A stretch of DNA of 58,752 nt from an uncultured Pseudomonadota bacterium. GTDB lineage: Bacteria; Myxococcota_A; UBA796; GCA-2862545. Location of the stretch: NCBI GenBank assembly GCA_903861005.1, contig CAIOSP010000184.1, positions 1 to 58,752 on the forward strand, given 5' to 3'. A program made the translations under genes and the position numbers. This document shows positions 20,369-31,781 of the stretch, piece after piece. Below the pieces are notes generated by a model. That model was not told the DNA's origin and made no database searches. It saw nothing but the letters and a program-made list of their open reading frames with translations. Each line of letters begins with the position of its first letter. Position 1 is the first letter of the stretch.

Positions 20369-22036
20369 ATGTCCTACGTCCCAGACAACCCGCTGATCGC
20401 GCAGTCGGATCACACGCTCCTGCTGGAGACCCAGAGTCCCCGGTTCGAGGAGGCGCGTGACGCGCTGCTCGCGTTCGCCGAGCTGATCAAGAGCCCAGAG
20501 TACATCCACACCTGGCGTATCACAAGCTTGTCCCTATGGAACGCGGCCGCCGCCGGTCACAGCGCCGACGAGGTGATCGACACGCTGAAGCGGTTCGCCA
20601 AGTACCCGGTGCCCGAGAGCCTGCTGCCGACCATCCGGGAGAAGATGGCGCGCTACGGTCGCTTGCGCCTAGTACGCGACGGCGAGTTCCTGCGCTTGGA
20701 GGCGGACGACGCCGCCGACCTCGCGGAGATCCGCGCCGCCAAGCAGCTGCGAGACCTGTTCGCCGACGACCTGGGCGACCCCTACGCGGTGCGCGTGCTC
20801 GCGCGGAAGCGTGGCGAGCTCAAGCAGGTGCTGACGGCGTTTGGCCACCCCGTGCAGGACCTCGCCGGCTACGACGACGGCGACGCGCTCGCGATGAGCT
20901 TGGTGGAGCGCACGCCCGACGGCAAGCGCTGGCACCTGCGCGACTACCAGCTCGACGCGATCGACGCGTTCCAGGCAGGACCCGGCGCGGGCAGCGGCGT
21001 GGTGGTGCTTCCCTGCGGCGCTGGCAAGACCATGGTCGGGATCGGCGCGATGGTGCGGCTGGGCATGCGCACGCTCATCCTGTGCACCGGCCAGATCGCC
21101 TTGCAGCAGTGGAAGCGCGAGATCTTGGAGCGCACGTCGCTGACCGAGGACCAGGTCGGCGAGTACACGGCCGAGACCAAGCAGATCGCGGCGGTCACGC
21201 TGACCACCTACCAGATCCTCACCTGGCGGCCGAACAAGCTGGCGCCACCCGTCCACTTCCGCCTGTTCCATGAGGCGTCCTGGGGCCTGGTGATCTACGA
21301 CGAGGTCCACCTGCTCCCGGCGCCCATCTTCCGCGAGTCGGCCTACCTGCAGGCGCGCCGCCGCCTGGGCCTGACCGCCACGCTGGTGCGCGAGGACGGC
21401 AATGAGGGCGACGTGTTCGCGCTGATCGGCCCCAAGCGCTTCGACATGCCGTGGAAGCGGCTGGAGGAGCAGGGCTGGATCGCCACCGCCAAGTGCGTCG
21501 AGGTCCGCGTCCCGCTGTCGACCGAAGACCGCATGGCGGCGGTGTCCGCAGACGCCACCGAGAAGTACCGGATCGCCTCGCGCAACGCGCGCAAGGGCGC
21601 GGTGCTCGAGAAGCTGCTGGCACGGCACGCCGACCAGCAGATCCTGGTGCTCGGCACCTACCTGGACCACCTGGAGTTCCTGGCACGCCGCTTCGACATG
21701 CCGATCATCTCCGGCGACACCCCCGCCGCCGATCGCCGCGCGCTCTACCAGCGCTTCCGCTCCGGCGAGCTGCGCGTGCTCGCCATGTCCAAGGTCGGGA
21801 ACTTCTCCGTCGACCTGCCCAACGCGAGCGTCGCCATCCAGGTGTCGGGCTCGTGGGGCAGCCGCCAGGAAGAAGCGCAGCGGCTTGGCCGAATTCTACG
21901 CCCCAAAGAAGGCCAGAACCAAGCGTGGTTCTACACGTTGGTCACCGCAGACTCGGTCGAGCAGGAGTACGCTGAGCGCAGGCAGCTCTTCCTGGCTGAG
22001 CAAGGCTACCCCTACCGGATCGAGGCGGCGGACTGA
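20369..22036 (+). CDS. XPB/Rad25-type superfamily 2 DNA helicase
   Basis: This 555-residue helicase has an N-terminal domain of about 200 residues, then LRDYQLDAI (Q-like motif), Walker A PCGAGKT with Lys220, LTTYQILT, DEVH starting at Asp311, LGLTATLVRED carrying the XPB-specific RED motif (Arg341), and a second RecA domain ending with SGSWGSRQEEAQRLGRILRP (motif VI). Bacterial XPB proteins unwind 3'-5' and are linked to nucleotide excision repair or transcription-coupled processes. The gene overlaps the next one by one base (TGATG). The ATG at 20369 has GGCGGAG upstream; the frame stays open further up without homology. Confidence 0.92.
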   Translation: MSYVPDNPLIAQSDHTLLLETQSPRFEEARDALLAFAELIKSPEYIHTWRITSLSLWNAAAAGHSADEVIDTLKRFAKYPVPESLLPTIREKMARYGRLRLVRDGEFLRLEADDAADLAEIRAAKQLRDLFADDLGDPYAVRVLARKRGELKQVLTAFGHPVQDLAGYDDGDALAMSLVERTPDGKRWHLRDYQLDAIDAFQAGPGAGSGVVVLPCGAGKTMVGIGAMVRLGMRTLILCTGQIALQQWKREILERTSLTEDQVGEYTAETKQIAAVTLTTYQILTWRPNKLAPPVHFRLFHEASWGLVIYDEVHLLPAPIFRESAYLQARRRLGLTATLVREDGNEGDVFALIGPKRFDMPWKRLEEQGWIATAKCVEVRVPLSTEDRMAAVSADATEKYRIASRNARKGAVLEKLLARHADQQILVLGTYLDHLEFLARRFDMPIISGDTPAADRRALYQRFRSGELRVLAMSKVGNFSVDLPNASVAIQVSGSWGSRQEEAQRLGRILRPKEGQNQAWFYTLVTADSVEQEYAERRQLFLAEQGYPYRIEAAD

Positions 22037-23511
22037 TGCGCGTGGTGTCGGTGCTTGAGGTGGCGGACGAGACCGCGTGGTCTGAGCTGGAGGCGCTCGT
22101 CCCGCTCCAGGACCACGTCGTCGACGTGCTCGACGCGCGCCGTCGCATCGTCGGCCCGCGCTTCGAGCGCGACCTGCTCCCGCAGCTTCAAGGCCGCGTG
22201 CTGGTCCGCTACGCGCGCCGCTCCGCCGACCAGGTTGAGCAGGCGCGCGTCCACCTGGGCGAAGAGGTCGCCGCGCTGCGGTTCGACTTCCGCAAGGTGC
22301 TGTTCGCGGCGCAGCGTCACGCGCTGGAGGACGTGGTCGTCGGACGACAGGCGTGGGACCCCGAGCACGACGCGCAGGCCGTGCGCGCGCTGTGCGCCGC
22401 GGACCTGATGACCGCGCTCGCCGACGACGCCGAGCCCTACGAGGGCCGCTACCAACTGCACCCCGACCTGCCCGATCCACCCGCCATCGCCTACGACTTC
22501 GCCGACGCGGTGATGGACGAGACCGACGACCTAGCCGAGCCCAAGACCGGCCCGGTCGCGCTGCTTCACGACATGGCCTCGCTCGCCGCCACGCTAGAGC
22601 GCCCGCGCGTGCGCATGACGCACGACCGCACCGTCACCAAGGCGGACTCCAAGCGCCTGGGCAAGCGGCTGGCCGCCAAGGACCTGTCCGACGGCGCCTC
22701 GCTGGAGTCGCACCCACGCTGGGGTCGCGCGCTGCGCGGGCTCGAGGCGCTGCACATGATCTCGCTCGACGCCGCGTCGCGCGAGCTGCACCTCGACCTG
22801 GGCCTGGAGGCCACGCTCGCGGGTGAGACCGAGGACGCGTGCGATCGTCTGGTGCACCGCCTGGTCGACCGCGACCTGCACGTGGTGGTGCCCGCCGTGC
22901 GCGCGGCGCTACGTCAAGCCGGCAAGGGCGCGGTCGACGAGATGGTCTTCCTGGAGCTGCTGCGCGACCAGCACCGCGACGTGATCTTCCCCGCGTGGCT
23001 GCGCCAGGGCGCGCGCGTGTACCCGTCGCTGATCGGCGACGACCACAAGGACTACGACGAGGACGCGTTCGACGAGATCGAGGCCAAGATGGTGCGCGCC
23101 GTGCTCGGGCGCATGGTCGCGTTCGGCTTGATCCGCCGCGCGCCCGGCGTGTTCGCGGGCACGGTCGACGGCCGCCGCTGGGCCAAGGCCGGTGCCGGTC
23201 CCCATCCGCCGATCTGGGTGAGCGGGGACTTGGAGATCATCGTGCCGCCAGACTCGATCACGCCGTGGGAGCGCTTTCAGATCGAGCGCCTGGGCCCGTG
23301 CCTGCAGCGCGACGTGGTCGACCGCTACCGCCTGGAGCGCGAGGGCCTGGTCACCTGGCTCTCCACGCACGACGTGAGCGAGGCGCTGTCGGTGCTGTCG
23401 CGCCGCTGTCCCGGCCTGCCGCGCGCGGTCACCGAGACGCTGGAGGCGTGGGCGGGGTCCGCGCAGCGCGTGGTGCTGACGCGCGGCGTGCTGATCGAGC
23501 AGGACGCGTAA
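22036..23511 (+). CDS. XPB-associated helicase C-terminal-domain protein
   Basis: This 491-residue protein has no ATPase motifs. The last third contains PIWVSGDLEIIVPPDSI, an FQIERLGPC helix and YRLEREGLVTWLSTHDVSEAL, which fits the 'helicase conserved C-terminal' domain found in XPB/Ssl2-associated bacterial proteins. As I recall, actinobacterial XPB genes also lie beside a protein with this domain. The rest is helical, with winged-helix-like stretches. The one-base overlap with the helicase gene argues for a stoichiometric partner, either a loading factor or a nuclease-like module. No catalytic residues are identifiable. Confidence 0.75.
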   Translation: MRVVSVLEVADETAWSELEALVPLQDHVVDVLDARRRIVGPRFERDLLPQLQGRVLVRYARRSADQVEQARVHLGEEVAALRFDFRKVLFAAQRHALEDVVVGRQAWDPEHDAQAVRALCAADLMTALADDAEPYEGRYQLHPDLPDPPAIAYDFADAVMDETDDLAEPKTGPVALLHDMASLAATLERPRVRMTHDRTVTKADSKRLGKRLAAKDLSDGASLESHPRWGRALRGLEALHMISLDAASRELHLDLGLEATLAGETEDACDRLVHRLVDRDLHVVVPAVRAALRQAGKGAVDEMVFLELLRDQHRDVIFPAWLRQGARVYPSLIGDDHKDYDEDAFDEIEAKMVRAVLGRMVAFGLIRRAPGVFAGTVDGRRWAKAGAGPHPPIWVSGDLEIIVPPDSITPWERFQIERLGPCLQRDVVDRYRLEREGLVTWLSTHDVSEALSVLSRRCPGLPRAVTETLEAWAGSAQRVVLTRGVLIEQDA

Positions 23512-23519
23512 CGACGCGC

Positions 23520-24473
23520 CTACGGCGTGGGCGTCGGCTCTGCCGTCGGCGCATCGACCGGAGCGGCGACGGGCGCGACCTCGACCGGCGCGGCGGTCGG
23601 TGCGACCTCGACCGGCGCCACCTGCGCCTCGGGCGCCGTCGGCTCGACCATCTGATCCACCGCCGGGTGCGCCTTGGACGGCTTCACGTGGTGGACCTTG
23701 GGGTAGCGCACCAGCAGCGACGGCGACACGAACAGGCGCAGGTACGGACCGCCCAGGTACATGCCCGGCATGTCCTCCACCTTCTCGCCGTCCGACTTCC
23801 AGCCGGACGTGTGGAAGAGCTGGATCAGGCCGCCCGCGCGGAACGCGATGCGCAGGCCCGTGCCGACGCCGTCCACGTCAACCTTGGTGAGCGGGATCAT
23901 CCAGCCAAAGCCCAGGCCCACGTCGGTCAGCATGTCCTGACGGTGCAGGTTGAGCGCGCGGTCCGCCGTGTCCATCGCCAGGTCGGCGTTCACTGGGCCG
24001 GTGTGGTTGATCACGATGTTCGTGTCGGCCAGCGCAAAGCCCAGGCGCGGCTCGAAGTCGAACAGCGGCTTGTAGACCACGCCGTAGCCGTAGGACAGCT
24101 CGCTCATGGCGAACGTGATGGTGGTGTCCGAGTCACCCGCCTTCTCGGCGCCCACGTTCGACCAGCCGATCGAGTCGAAGCCAGGCACCATGCGCCCGAT
24201 CCACAGCTCGGCGTTCACCGACAAGGACGTGATCTGGAAGGTGCCCACGCGCGGGTGCCCGGCGGCGGCGAGCGCGTCGTTCAGGCCGCCGAGGTTGAGC
24301 GGCATGAAGCCGAAACCAGTGCCGAACGCGACCTCGGTCAGCGCGTGATCCGCGGGCGCCACGGGCGGCCAGTGGTGCGCGGGCAGCGCGGCGGGCGCGG
24401 GCGCGGACGCGGGCGCCTCCGGTGAGGGTTCGGCGGCGACGGCGAGGGTGGCAAGCAGGGCGAGAAGTGTCAT
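23520..24473 (-). CDS. exported protein, probable outer-membrane beta-barrel with Pro/Val/Ala tail
   Basis: This 317-residue protein has a short Sec signal (MTLLALLATLAVA, cleavage before AEP). Residues 40-255 have alternating hydrophobic strands and aromatic girdle residues typical of small barrels (VAFGTGFGFMPLNLGG, SYGYGVVYKPLFDFEPRLGF). The last 60 residues are repeats of the kind PVEVAP, perhaps spanning the periplasm or binding peptidoglycan. It converges with the helicase-associated gene. No enzymatic function is seen. Confidence 0.7.
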   Translation of the reverse strand: MTLLALLATLAVAAEPSPEAPASAPAPAALPAHHWPPVAPADHALTEVAFGTGFGFMPLNLGGLNDALAAAGHPRVGTFQITSLSVNAELWIGRMVPGFDSIGWSNVGAEKAGDSDTTITFAMSELSYGYGVVYKPLFDFEPRLGFALADTNIVINHTGPVNADLAMDTADRALNLHRQDMLTDVGLGFGWMIPLTKVDVDGVGTGLRIAFRAGGLIQLFHTSGWKSDGEKVEDMPGMYLGGPYLRLFVSPSLLVRYPKVHHVKPSKAHPAVDQMVEPTAPEAQVAPVEVAPTAAPVEVAPVAAPVDAPTAEPTPTP

Positions 24474-24519
24474 GGCGCGCCACTATGCAGCGGTGCTTTC
24501 GGCGGCCATGACCAACTGG

Positions 24520-25167
24520 TCAGGGTGCGGTCACCGCGTCGGGGGGAACGTCGATGGGCTCGCCGATCTCGGTGCCGTCGCGGATCGAGATCCAATCCTC
24601 AGCGTCCCAGGTCTGGTAGATGGCGCTCGACTGCGGGTCGCCGATCTCCAGCGTCCAGTGGAAGCGCCACTCCTCCGTGTGGTCGTCCTCCGCGAAGTGG
24701 TCCTTGCTCTTGCGCGGACCGTCGACCACCTCCACCGTGCCGTTCAGAAGCTTGAACGTGGTGTAGAGGTCAGACGCCATGCCGCCCAGGTGGTGCAGGC
24801 CCGACCCGCCCAGGTTGTCCATGGTGAGCGTGGCACCCGCCTCCAGGTGCGACGTCAGGAAGGTCACCGTGCTCGACGGGAGCAGGGTGTTGTCCAGCTC
24901 GAGCTGGTCCTCGAAGCTCGCCGACAGCGGCGACGGCTCAAACAGAAGCATCGTCAGGCCGACATCATTGCGGCGAAAGCCGAACGAGCCGTTGTCCACG
25001 CCGCACGCCTCGCGCAAGTCCGCCGTCACGCCGTCGCCGTCCTCGTCGAACAGCGCAAGCGCGTCGCCCGCCGTGGTGTAGTGGGCCTCGCCACAATTGC
25101 CGCCGCCGCACCCGGTCGCCAAGACCAGCGCCAGCGACACCCCAATCAGACAGAACCCTGTGCGCAT
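24520..25167 (-). CDS. hypothetical lipoprotein
   Basis: This 215-residue protein has the lipoprotein signal LALVLATGCGGG (Cys about 20) and a Cys-containing segment with DEDGDGVTADLREAC, reminiscent of a calcium-binding loop. The rest is a soluble, beta-rich domain of unknown function. The ATG at 25167 is preferred because GGGGA precedes it; the ATG at 25173 lies within that ribosome site. The ribosome site is part of a long hairpin following leuD, so expression may depend on RNA folding. Confidence 0.75.
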   Translation of the reverse strand: MRTGFCLIGVSLALVLATGCGGGNCGEAHYTTAGDALALFDEDGDGVTADLREACGVDNGSFGFRRNDVGLTMLLFEPSPLSASFEDQLELDNTLLPSSTVTFLTSHLEAGATLTMDNLGGSGLHHLGGMASDLYTTFKLLNGTVEVVDGPRKSKDHFAEDDHTEEWRFHWTLEIGDPQSSAIYQTWDAEDWISIRDGTEIGEPIDVPPDAVTAP

Positions 25168-25169
25168 GT

Positions 25170-25216
25170 CCATCCCCAGCCCGCACGCGAATCGTAGCGT
25201 GCGCGGCTGGGGATGG
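25170..25216 (-). terminator. long hairpin after leuD, overlapping the next gene's ribosome site
   Basis: The arms 25170-25188 and 25197-25216 form a 19-bp stem with a single bulged C and the loop GAATCGTA. It begins 16 bases past the leuD stop and has no T-tract. It probably ends or processes the leu transcript. Its distal arm contains the GGGGATGG ribosome site of the following lipoprotein gene. Confidence 0.6.
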
Positions 25217-25231
25217 TCCAGCGCCGTGGGC

Positions 25232-25852
25232 CTACAGGCCCGACGTGAACCCGGCGTAGGGCAGCTTGGCCGCGACGCCGCGCACCTTGTCCATGCGCAC
25301 CTGGAGCTCGCGGAGCGGGTCCCAGTTGCCGTTGAGGAGCGCGTCGCGCGCGCTGCTGAACATGGTGAACGGGTACGACTGAGCGCCGACCGTCACGGTG
25401 AGCGAGGGGACGTCGATGGCGATCTGCACCGTCGGGTCCGCGAGGACCGCGGCGGCGATGGCCTCCTGCACGTCGTCCTCCACGCGCGCGCACACCAGGC
25501 CGAGCATGGTGCAGTTGCCGTAGAAGATCTCCGCGAACGACGTGGCGATGACGCCCGAGATGCCAAAGCGCATCAGCGCCTGCGGGGCGTGCTCACGCGA
25601 CGAGCCGCAGCCAAAGTTGCGGCCGGTCACGAGGATGGACGCGCCCTCAAACCTGGGATCGTCGAGCGGGTGGCCCTTAGGGGTGCCGTCGTCGGCGAAG
25701 CGGACGTGGTGGAACAGGTACTGCCCGATCCCGTCGAACGTGACGCACTTCATGAAGCGCGCGGGGATGATGCGATCGGTGTCGATGTCGTCGCCCGGGA
25801 CGACCACACCACGACCGGCCACGCCAGTGACGATCTCGCCCAGCTTCCTCAT
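25232..25852 (-). CDS. leuD: 3-isopropylmalate dehydratase small subunit
   Basis: This 206-residue protein shows the swivel-domain signatures [28 protein letters not shown] and [10 protein letters not shown]. With LeuC it isomerises 2-isopropylmalate to 3-isopropylmalate. The length is typical of the bacterial form. The ATG overlaps the leuC stop by 4 bases. It is the last gene of the cimA-leu operon. Confidence 0.96.
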   Translation of the reverse strand: MRKLGEIVTGVAGRGVVVPGDDIDTDRIIPARFMKCVTFDGIGQYLFHHVRFADDGTPKGHPLDDPRFEGASILVTGRNFGCGSSREHAPQALMRFGISGVIATSFAEIFYGNCTMLGLVCARVEDDVQEAIAAAVLADPTVQIAIDVPSLTVTVGAQSYPFTMFSSARDALLNGNWDPLRELQVRMDKVRGVAAKLPYAGFTSGL

Positions 25853-27261
25853 GCGACACCTCCGAACACGTCACGCGCATCCGCGATCTCACCCTTGATG
25901 GCGGCCGCGGCGACCATCACCGGGCTCATCAGCACCGTGCGACCGCGCGCGCTGCCTTGCCGACCCTTGAAGTTGCGGTTCGACGTGGACGCGCACATCT
26001 GATCGCCGACCAGCTTGTCGGGGTTCATGGCCAGGCACATGGAGCAGCCCGGACGGCGCCACTCAAAGCCCGCGTCGAGGAACACCTTGTCCAGACCCTC
26101 GGCCTCGGCCTCGGCCGCGACCGACCAGGAGCCAGGGACGATGAGCGCCTTCACGCCCGCCGCCACGTGGTGACCGACGACCACCTTGGCGACCTCGCGC
26201 AGATCGGAGATGCGGCTGTTGGTGCAGCTGCCGATGAACGCGACGTCGACCTTGATGCCCTGCACCGGCTGACCGGGACGGACCTGCATGTGCTCGAGCG
26301 CCTCGCGCCACGTGCCACGCTCCGACACCGGAACCGCCGACTCCTCGGGGATCGACTCGTCGATGCCGACCGCCTGACCGGGGTGGATACCCCAGGTGAG
26401 CGTGGGCGCGATCGTCGACGCGTCGAGGTGCGCGACGTCGTCGTACTCGGCGTCCGGACCGGAGGCGAGCGCCTTCCAGGTCTCGACCGCCGCGTCCCAC
26501 TGAGCACCCGTGGGTGAGTAGGGGCGACCCTTGAGGTAGGCGAACGTCTTCTCGTCGGGGTTGACGTAGCCGACGCGCGCGCCGCCTTCGATCGCCATGT
26601 TGCAGACGGTCATGCGCTCCTCGATCGACATCGCGTCGATCGTGGTGCCGCAGAACTCGTACGCAAAGCCCACGCCGCCGTTCACGCCGAGCGTGCGGAT
26701 GACGTGCAGGATGACGTCCTTGGCGTAGACGCCCTTGCCGAGCGCGCCGTCGATCTGCACGCGGCGGACCTTGAGCGGCTCGATCGCGAGCGTCTGCGTG
26801 GCGAGCACGTCGCGCACCTGGCTGGTGCCGATGCCGAACGCCACCGCGCCGAACGCGCCGTGCGTGCTGGTGTGGCTGTCACCGCAGCAGATCACCATGC
26901 CCGGCTGGGTCAGGCCCTGCTCCGGACCGATGACGTGCACGATGCCCTGACGGCTGTCGGTCTCGCCAAAGTACTGGATGCCGTACTGCTTGCAGTTGTC
27001 GGCGAGCGCCACGATCATGGCCTCCGCGAGGTCGTCGCGGAACGGGCGCGCGCGCTCGTCGGTGGGCACGATGTGGTCGACCGTGGCGAACGTGCGGCCC
27101 GGGTAGGCGACCGACAGGCCCAGCTCGCGGAGCGCGGCGAACGCCTGCGGGCTGGTGACCTCGTGGACCAGGTGCAGGCCCACGAAGAGCTGCGTGCGAC
27201 CATCGGCCAGCACGTCGACGGCGTGGGCGTCCCACACCTTGCGGAAGAGGTTCTTCGACAT
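25849..27261 (-). CDS. leuC: 3-isopropylmalate dehydratase large subunit
   Basis: This 470-residue aconitase-family protein starts with [10 protein letters not shown] and shows [31 protein letters not shown] and [10 protein letters not shown], the last two supplying the cysteines of the 4Fe-4S cluster. It is the catalytic partner of LeuD in leucine synthesis and may also convert citramalate in the isoleucine branch started by CimA. It lies 5 bases downstream of the malic enzyme gene. Confidence 0.97.
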   Translation of the reverse strand: MSKNLFRKVWDAHAVDVLADGRTQLFVGLHLVHEVTSPQAFAALRELGLSVAYPGRTFATVDHIVPTDERARPFRDDLAEAMIVALADNCKQYGIQYFGETDSRQGIVHVIGPEQGLTQPGMVICCGDSHTSTHGAFGAVAFGIGTSQVRDVLATQTLAIEPLKVRRVQIDGALGKGVYAKDVILHVIRTLGVNGGVGFAYEFCGTTIDAMSIEERMTVCNMAIEGGARVGYVNPDEKTFAYLKGRPYSPTGAQWDAAVETWKALASGPDAEYDDVAHLDASTIAPTLTWGIHPGQAVGIDESIPEESAVPVSERGTWREALEHMQVRPGQPVQGIKVDVAFIGSCTNSRISDLREVAKVVVGHHVAAGVKALIVPGSWSVAAEAEAEGLDKVFLDAGFEWRRPGCSMCLAMNPDKLVGDQMCASTSNRNFKGRQGSARGRTVLMSPVMVAAAAIKGEIADARDVFGGVA

Positions 27262-27266
27262 CAGGC

Positions 27267-29087
27267 TCAGGCCTCCTGGCGGTAAGGGCCAGGGCCCTTC
27301 GCGCGGATGGGAAGGTACTCAGGCTCCCAGAAGCGGTCGTCAATCCACTCGGCGAGCGCGTCCGGATCAGACGGCACGCTCTCGCGCGCGACGCCGTCGG
27401 CCACGGCCTGCTTCACCACGGCGGCTGCGACGAGGCGGCTCACCTTGGGGAGGTCGGTCAGCGGCGGGTAGATCAGGCCGAACTGCGCGTGGTGCTGCTT
27501 GGTGTAGTCCGACACCGCGTAGGCGCCGGCGAGCACCATGGTGTCGGTGATCTCCGACACGCGCGCGAGCATGGCGCCCAGGCCCAGGCCCGGGAACACG
27601 AACGCGTTGTTGCCCTGGCCGATCGGGAAGCGACGGCCGTCCAGGTTGACCGGCGCGAAGGGCGAGCCGGTGGCGACCAGCGCGTTACCGTCGGTCCACG
27701 CGAGCAGGTCAGACGGCAGCGCCTCGACCAGCTTGGTGGGGTTGGACAGCGCGAAGAGGATGGGGCGCTTGCTGTTGCGCGACATCGCCTCGACCACGCC
27801 CTGATCGAACGCGCCAGGCTGACCGGACAGGCCGATGAGCACGGTGCACTTGGCCTTCTCGATCGTGGTGCGCAGATCCGGGTTGGTGCCGTTCTTGGTC
27901 CAGCCCTCGACCTCCGACGCCTTGTGCGCGAACGCCGCCTTGTGGGGCTGCAGCTCGCGGTTGTCCAAGATCAGCCCGCGCGAGTCCAGCACGTACATCT
28001 GGCTGTACGCCTGCTCGGACGTCAGACCCGCGTTGATCAAGCCCTGCACGATCACGCTGGCCACGCCGACGCCGCCGGCGCCGGCGCCGTACACGCAGAA
28101 GCGCTGGTCGGTGAGCTTCTCACCCTTGAGATGGCAGGCCGTGATGATGCCCGCGAGCGTGACGGCGCCCGTGCCCTGGATGTCGTCGTTGAAGCTCGGC
28201 AGCACCTTGCGGTAGCGCTGCAGCACGTGGAACGCGGCGTCGGACGCCAGGTCCTCCCACTGGAGGATCGCGTTCGGGTACTTCTTGCGGATCACCTCGA
28301 CGAACTTGTCGACGAAGGACTCGTAGGCCTCACCGCGCAGGCGCGGGTGCGGGGCGCCCAGGTACAGCGGGTCCGCGAGGTAGTTGCTGCGGTCGGTGCC
28401 GACGTCCAGGCCGACCGGCATGGTGTGGAAGGGGCTGACGCCGCCGCCCACGGTGTAGAGCGTGAGCTTACCGATGCAGATGCCCATGCCGCCGTAGCCC
28501 TGATCGCCGATGCCCAGGATGGCTGAGCTGTCGGTGACGACGAGCACGCGCACGTCGTACATCGGGTACTCGGCGACGATCTGCTCAAGGCGGTCGATGT
28601 TGCCCTCGTGCACCGTCAGGCCGCGGGGGCTCTGGAACAGCGCAGAGAACTTCTCGATCGCCTCTCCGACGGTCGGCGTGTAGACGATCGGCATCATCTC
28701 TTCCAGGTGCGCCTTGACCAGCGCGTGGAAGAGCACCTCCTGGCGCTCCTGGAGACCGCGCAGGAACTGGTACTTCGAAAGCGGCGTCGGGTGCTCCAGG
28801 TACTGCTTGTAGGCGCGCGCCATCTGCTCCTGCATGGTGGAGACGCGAGGCGGCAGCAGGCCTTCCAGGCCCAGCTCGCGACGCTCTTCCAAGCTGAACG
28901 CGCTGCCCTTGTTCAGCAGGACGAAGCGCAGCAGGCCGATGCCACGGACCCAGGTCTCGATGTGCGCCTTGCCCGCGGCGTCGCGCTTGAGATCGAAGAA
29001 GTGGCTGATCGGCAGGTGCCGACCTTCGATCGCCACGTTGTCGTGCTCGCTGTCGTGCGTGCCGTCTTGCCCATCATCCTGCATCAT
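27267..29087 (-). CDS. maeA: NAD-type malic enzyme
   Basis: This 606-residue protein has the large malic enzyme architecture: [33 protein letters not shown], the metal-binding EDLASDAAF and [11 protein letters not shown], the dinucleotide fold [14 protein letters not shown] and a C-terminal FALSNPT. It decarboxylates malate to pyruvate with NAD(P). Its length and first motif follow the NAD-dependent SfcA type, though cofactor choice is inferred. It sits inside the leucine operon, overlapping leuB by 4 bases. That placement suggests it supplies pyruvate for branched-chain synthesis under the same control. Confidence 0.93.
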   Translation of the reverse strand: MMQDDGQDGTHDSEHDNVAIEGRHLPISHFFDLKRDAAGKAHIETWVRGIGLLRFVLLNKGSAFSLEERRELGLEGLLPPRVSTMQEQMARAYKQYLEHPTPLSKYQFLRGLQERQEVLFHALVKAHLEEMMPIVYTPTVGEAIEKFSALFQSPRGLTVHEGNIDRLEQIVAEYPMYDVRVLVVTDSSAILGIGDQGYGGMGICIGKLTLYTVGGGVSPFHTMPVGLDVGTDRSNYLADPLYLGAPHPRLRGEAYESFVDKFVEVIRKKYPNAILQWEDLASDAAFHVLQRYRKVLPSFNDDIQGTGAVTLAGIITACHLKGEKLTDQRFCVYGAGAGGVGVASVIVQGLINAGLTSEQAYSQMYVLDSRGLILDNRELQPHKAAFAHKASEVEGWTKNGTNPDLRTTIEKAKCTVLIGLSGQPGAFDQGVVEAMSRNSKRPILFALSNPTKLVEALPSDLLAWTDGNALVATGSPFAPVNLDGRRFPIGQGNNAFVFPGLGLGAMLARVSEITDTMVLAGAYAVSDYTKQHHAQFGLIYPPLTDLPKVSRLVAAAVVKQAVADGVARESVPSDPDALAEWIDDRFWEPEYLPIRAKGPGPYRQEA

Positions 29088-30192
29088 GCGCGGGTCTCCT
29101 TGCTGCCAAAGCTCGACCGGATGTTCGCGACGACCGCGTCACCCATCTCCACAGTGTTCACGCGGCGCGTGCCGGCGTCGCCCCAGGCGATGTCGCCGGT
29201 GCGCAGGCCCGCGTCGAGCGCGCCCTGCACGGCGTCGTTCACGATCTTGGCCAGATCCGGCCGCTTGACCGTATGCTCCAGCAAGAGGGCGGACGAGAGA
29301 ATGGCCCCCAGCGGGTTGGCCTTGGCCTGGCCCGCGATGTCCGGCGCCGAGCCATGGACCGGCTCGTACAGGCCCGGGCCTTCGCCGAGCGACGCCGACG
29401 GCAGCATGCCCAGCGAGCCCGACAGCGCCGCCGCCAGGTCCGACAGGATGTCGCCGAACAAGTTGCCGGTGACGACCACGTCCGCGTCGCGCGGGTTGGC
29501 CACCATCTTCATGGCATAGGAGTCGACGTACTGGTGGTCGAGCGTGATGTCGCTGTACTCGCGCTTGTGCAGGTCGGTGACGACCTCGCGCCACAGGCGG
29601 GACACCTCGAGCACGTTGGCCTTGTCCACGCTGGTCAGGCGCTTGCTGCGCAGGCGCGCGGTCTCGAATGCGACGCGGGCGACGCGCACGATCTCGGACT
29701 CGGTGTAGACCATGGTGTTGTAGCCGCGGCGCTCCCCGTTCACGGTCTCAATCGCCCGGGGCTCACCAAAGTAGATGCCGCCGCACAGCTCGCGGACGAT
29801 CACGAAGTCGGCGCCACGCGCGCGCTCAGGACGCAGCGGGCTGGCCGCCTCAATCGCCGCGCTGAACTTGGCGGGGCGCAGGTTGGCGAACACGCCCAGC
29901 TCGGAGCGCAGGCGAAGCAGGCCGCGCTCAGCGCGCAGGTGCGGGGCGACGTCGTCCCACTTGGGGCCGCCGACCGCGCCCAAGAGCACGGCGTCGGACG
30001 CCTTGGCGAGCGCGATGGTCGCTTCGGTGACGGGCAGGCCGTACGCGTCGAGCGACGCGCCGCCGAACGCCGCGTGCTCGGCCTCGATCGACATGCCCGC
30101 GTGGGCGCCGACCTCGCGTAGGACGCGAAGAGCCTGGGCGTTCACCTCGGGGCCGATGCCGTCCCCATCAAGAACCAACAGTCGCAGCGAGC

Positions 30193-30196
<4 letters not shown>
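29084..30196 (-). CDS. leuB: 3-isopropylmalate dehydrogenase
   Basis: This 370-residue protein shows LLVLDGDGIGPEV, LLGAVGGPKWD, RELCGGIYFGEPR, YVDSYAMKMVANP (substrate and metal site) and VHGSAPDIAGQ (NAD binding). It oxidises and decarboxylates 3-isopropylmalate. The start is TTG at 30196 (TTG AGC TCG), preceded by GAGGTG and overlapping the leuA stop by 4 bases. No ATG fits, since the longer open frame upstream is just leuA read out of frame. Confidence 0.95.
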
Positions 30197-31758
<1,562 letters not shown>

Positions 31759-31781
31759 GTCGTCTCCCAAGATCACGTCGC

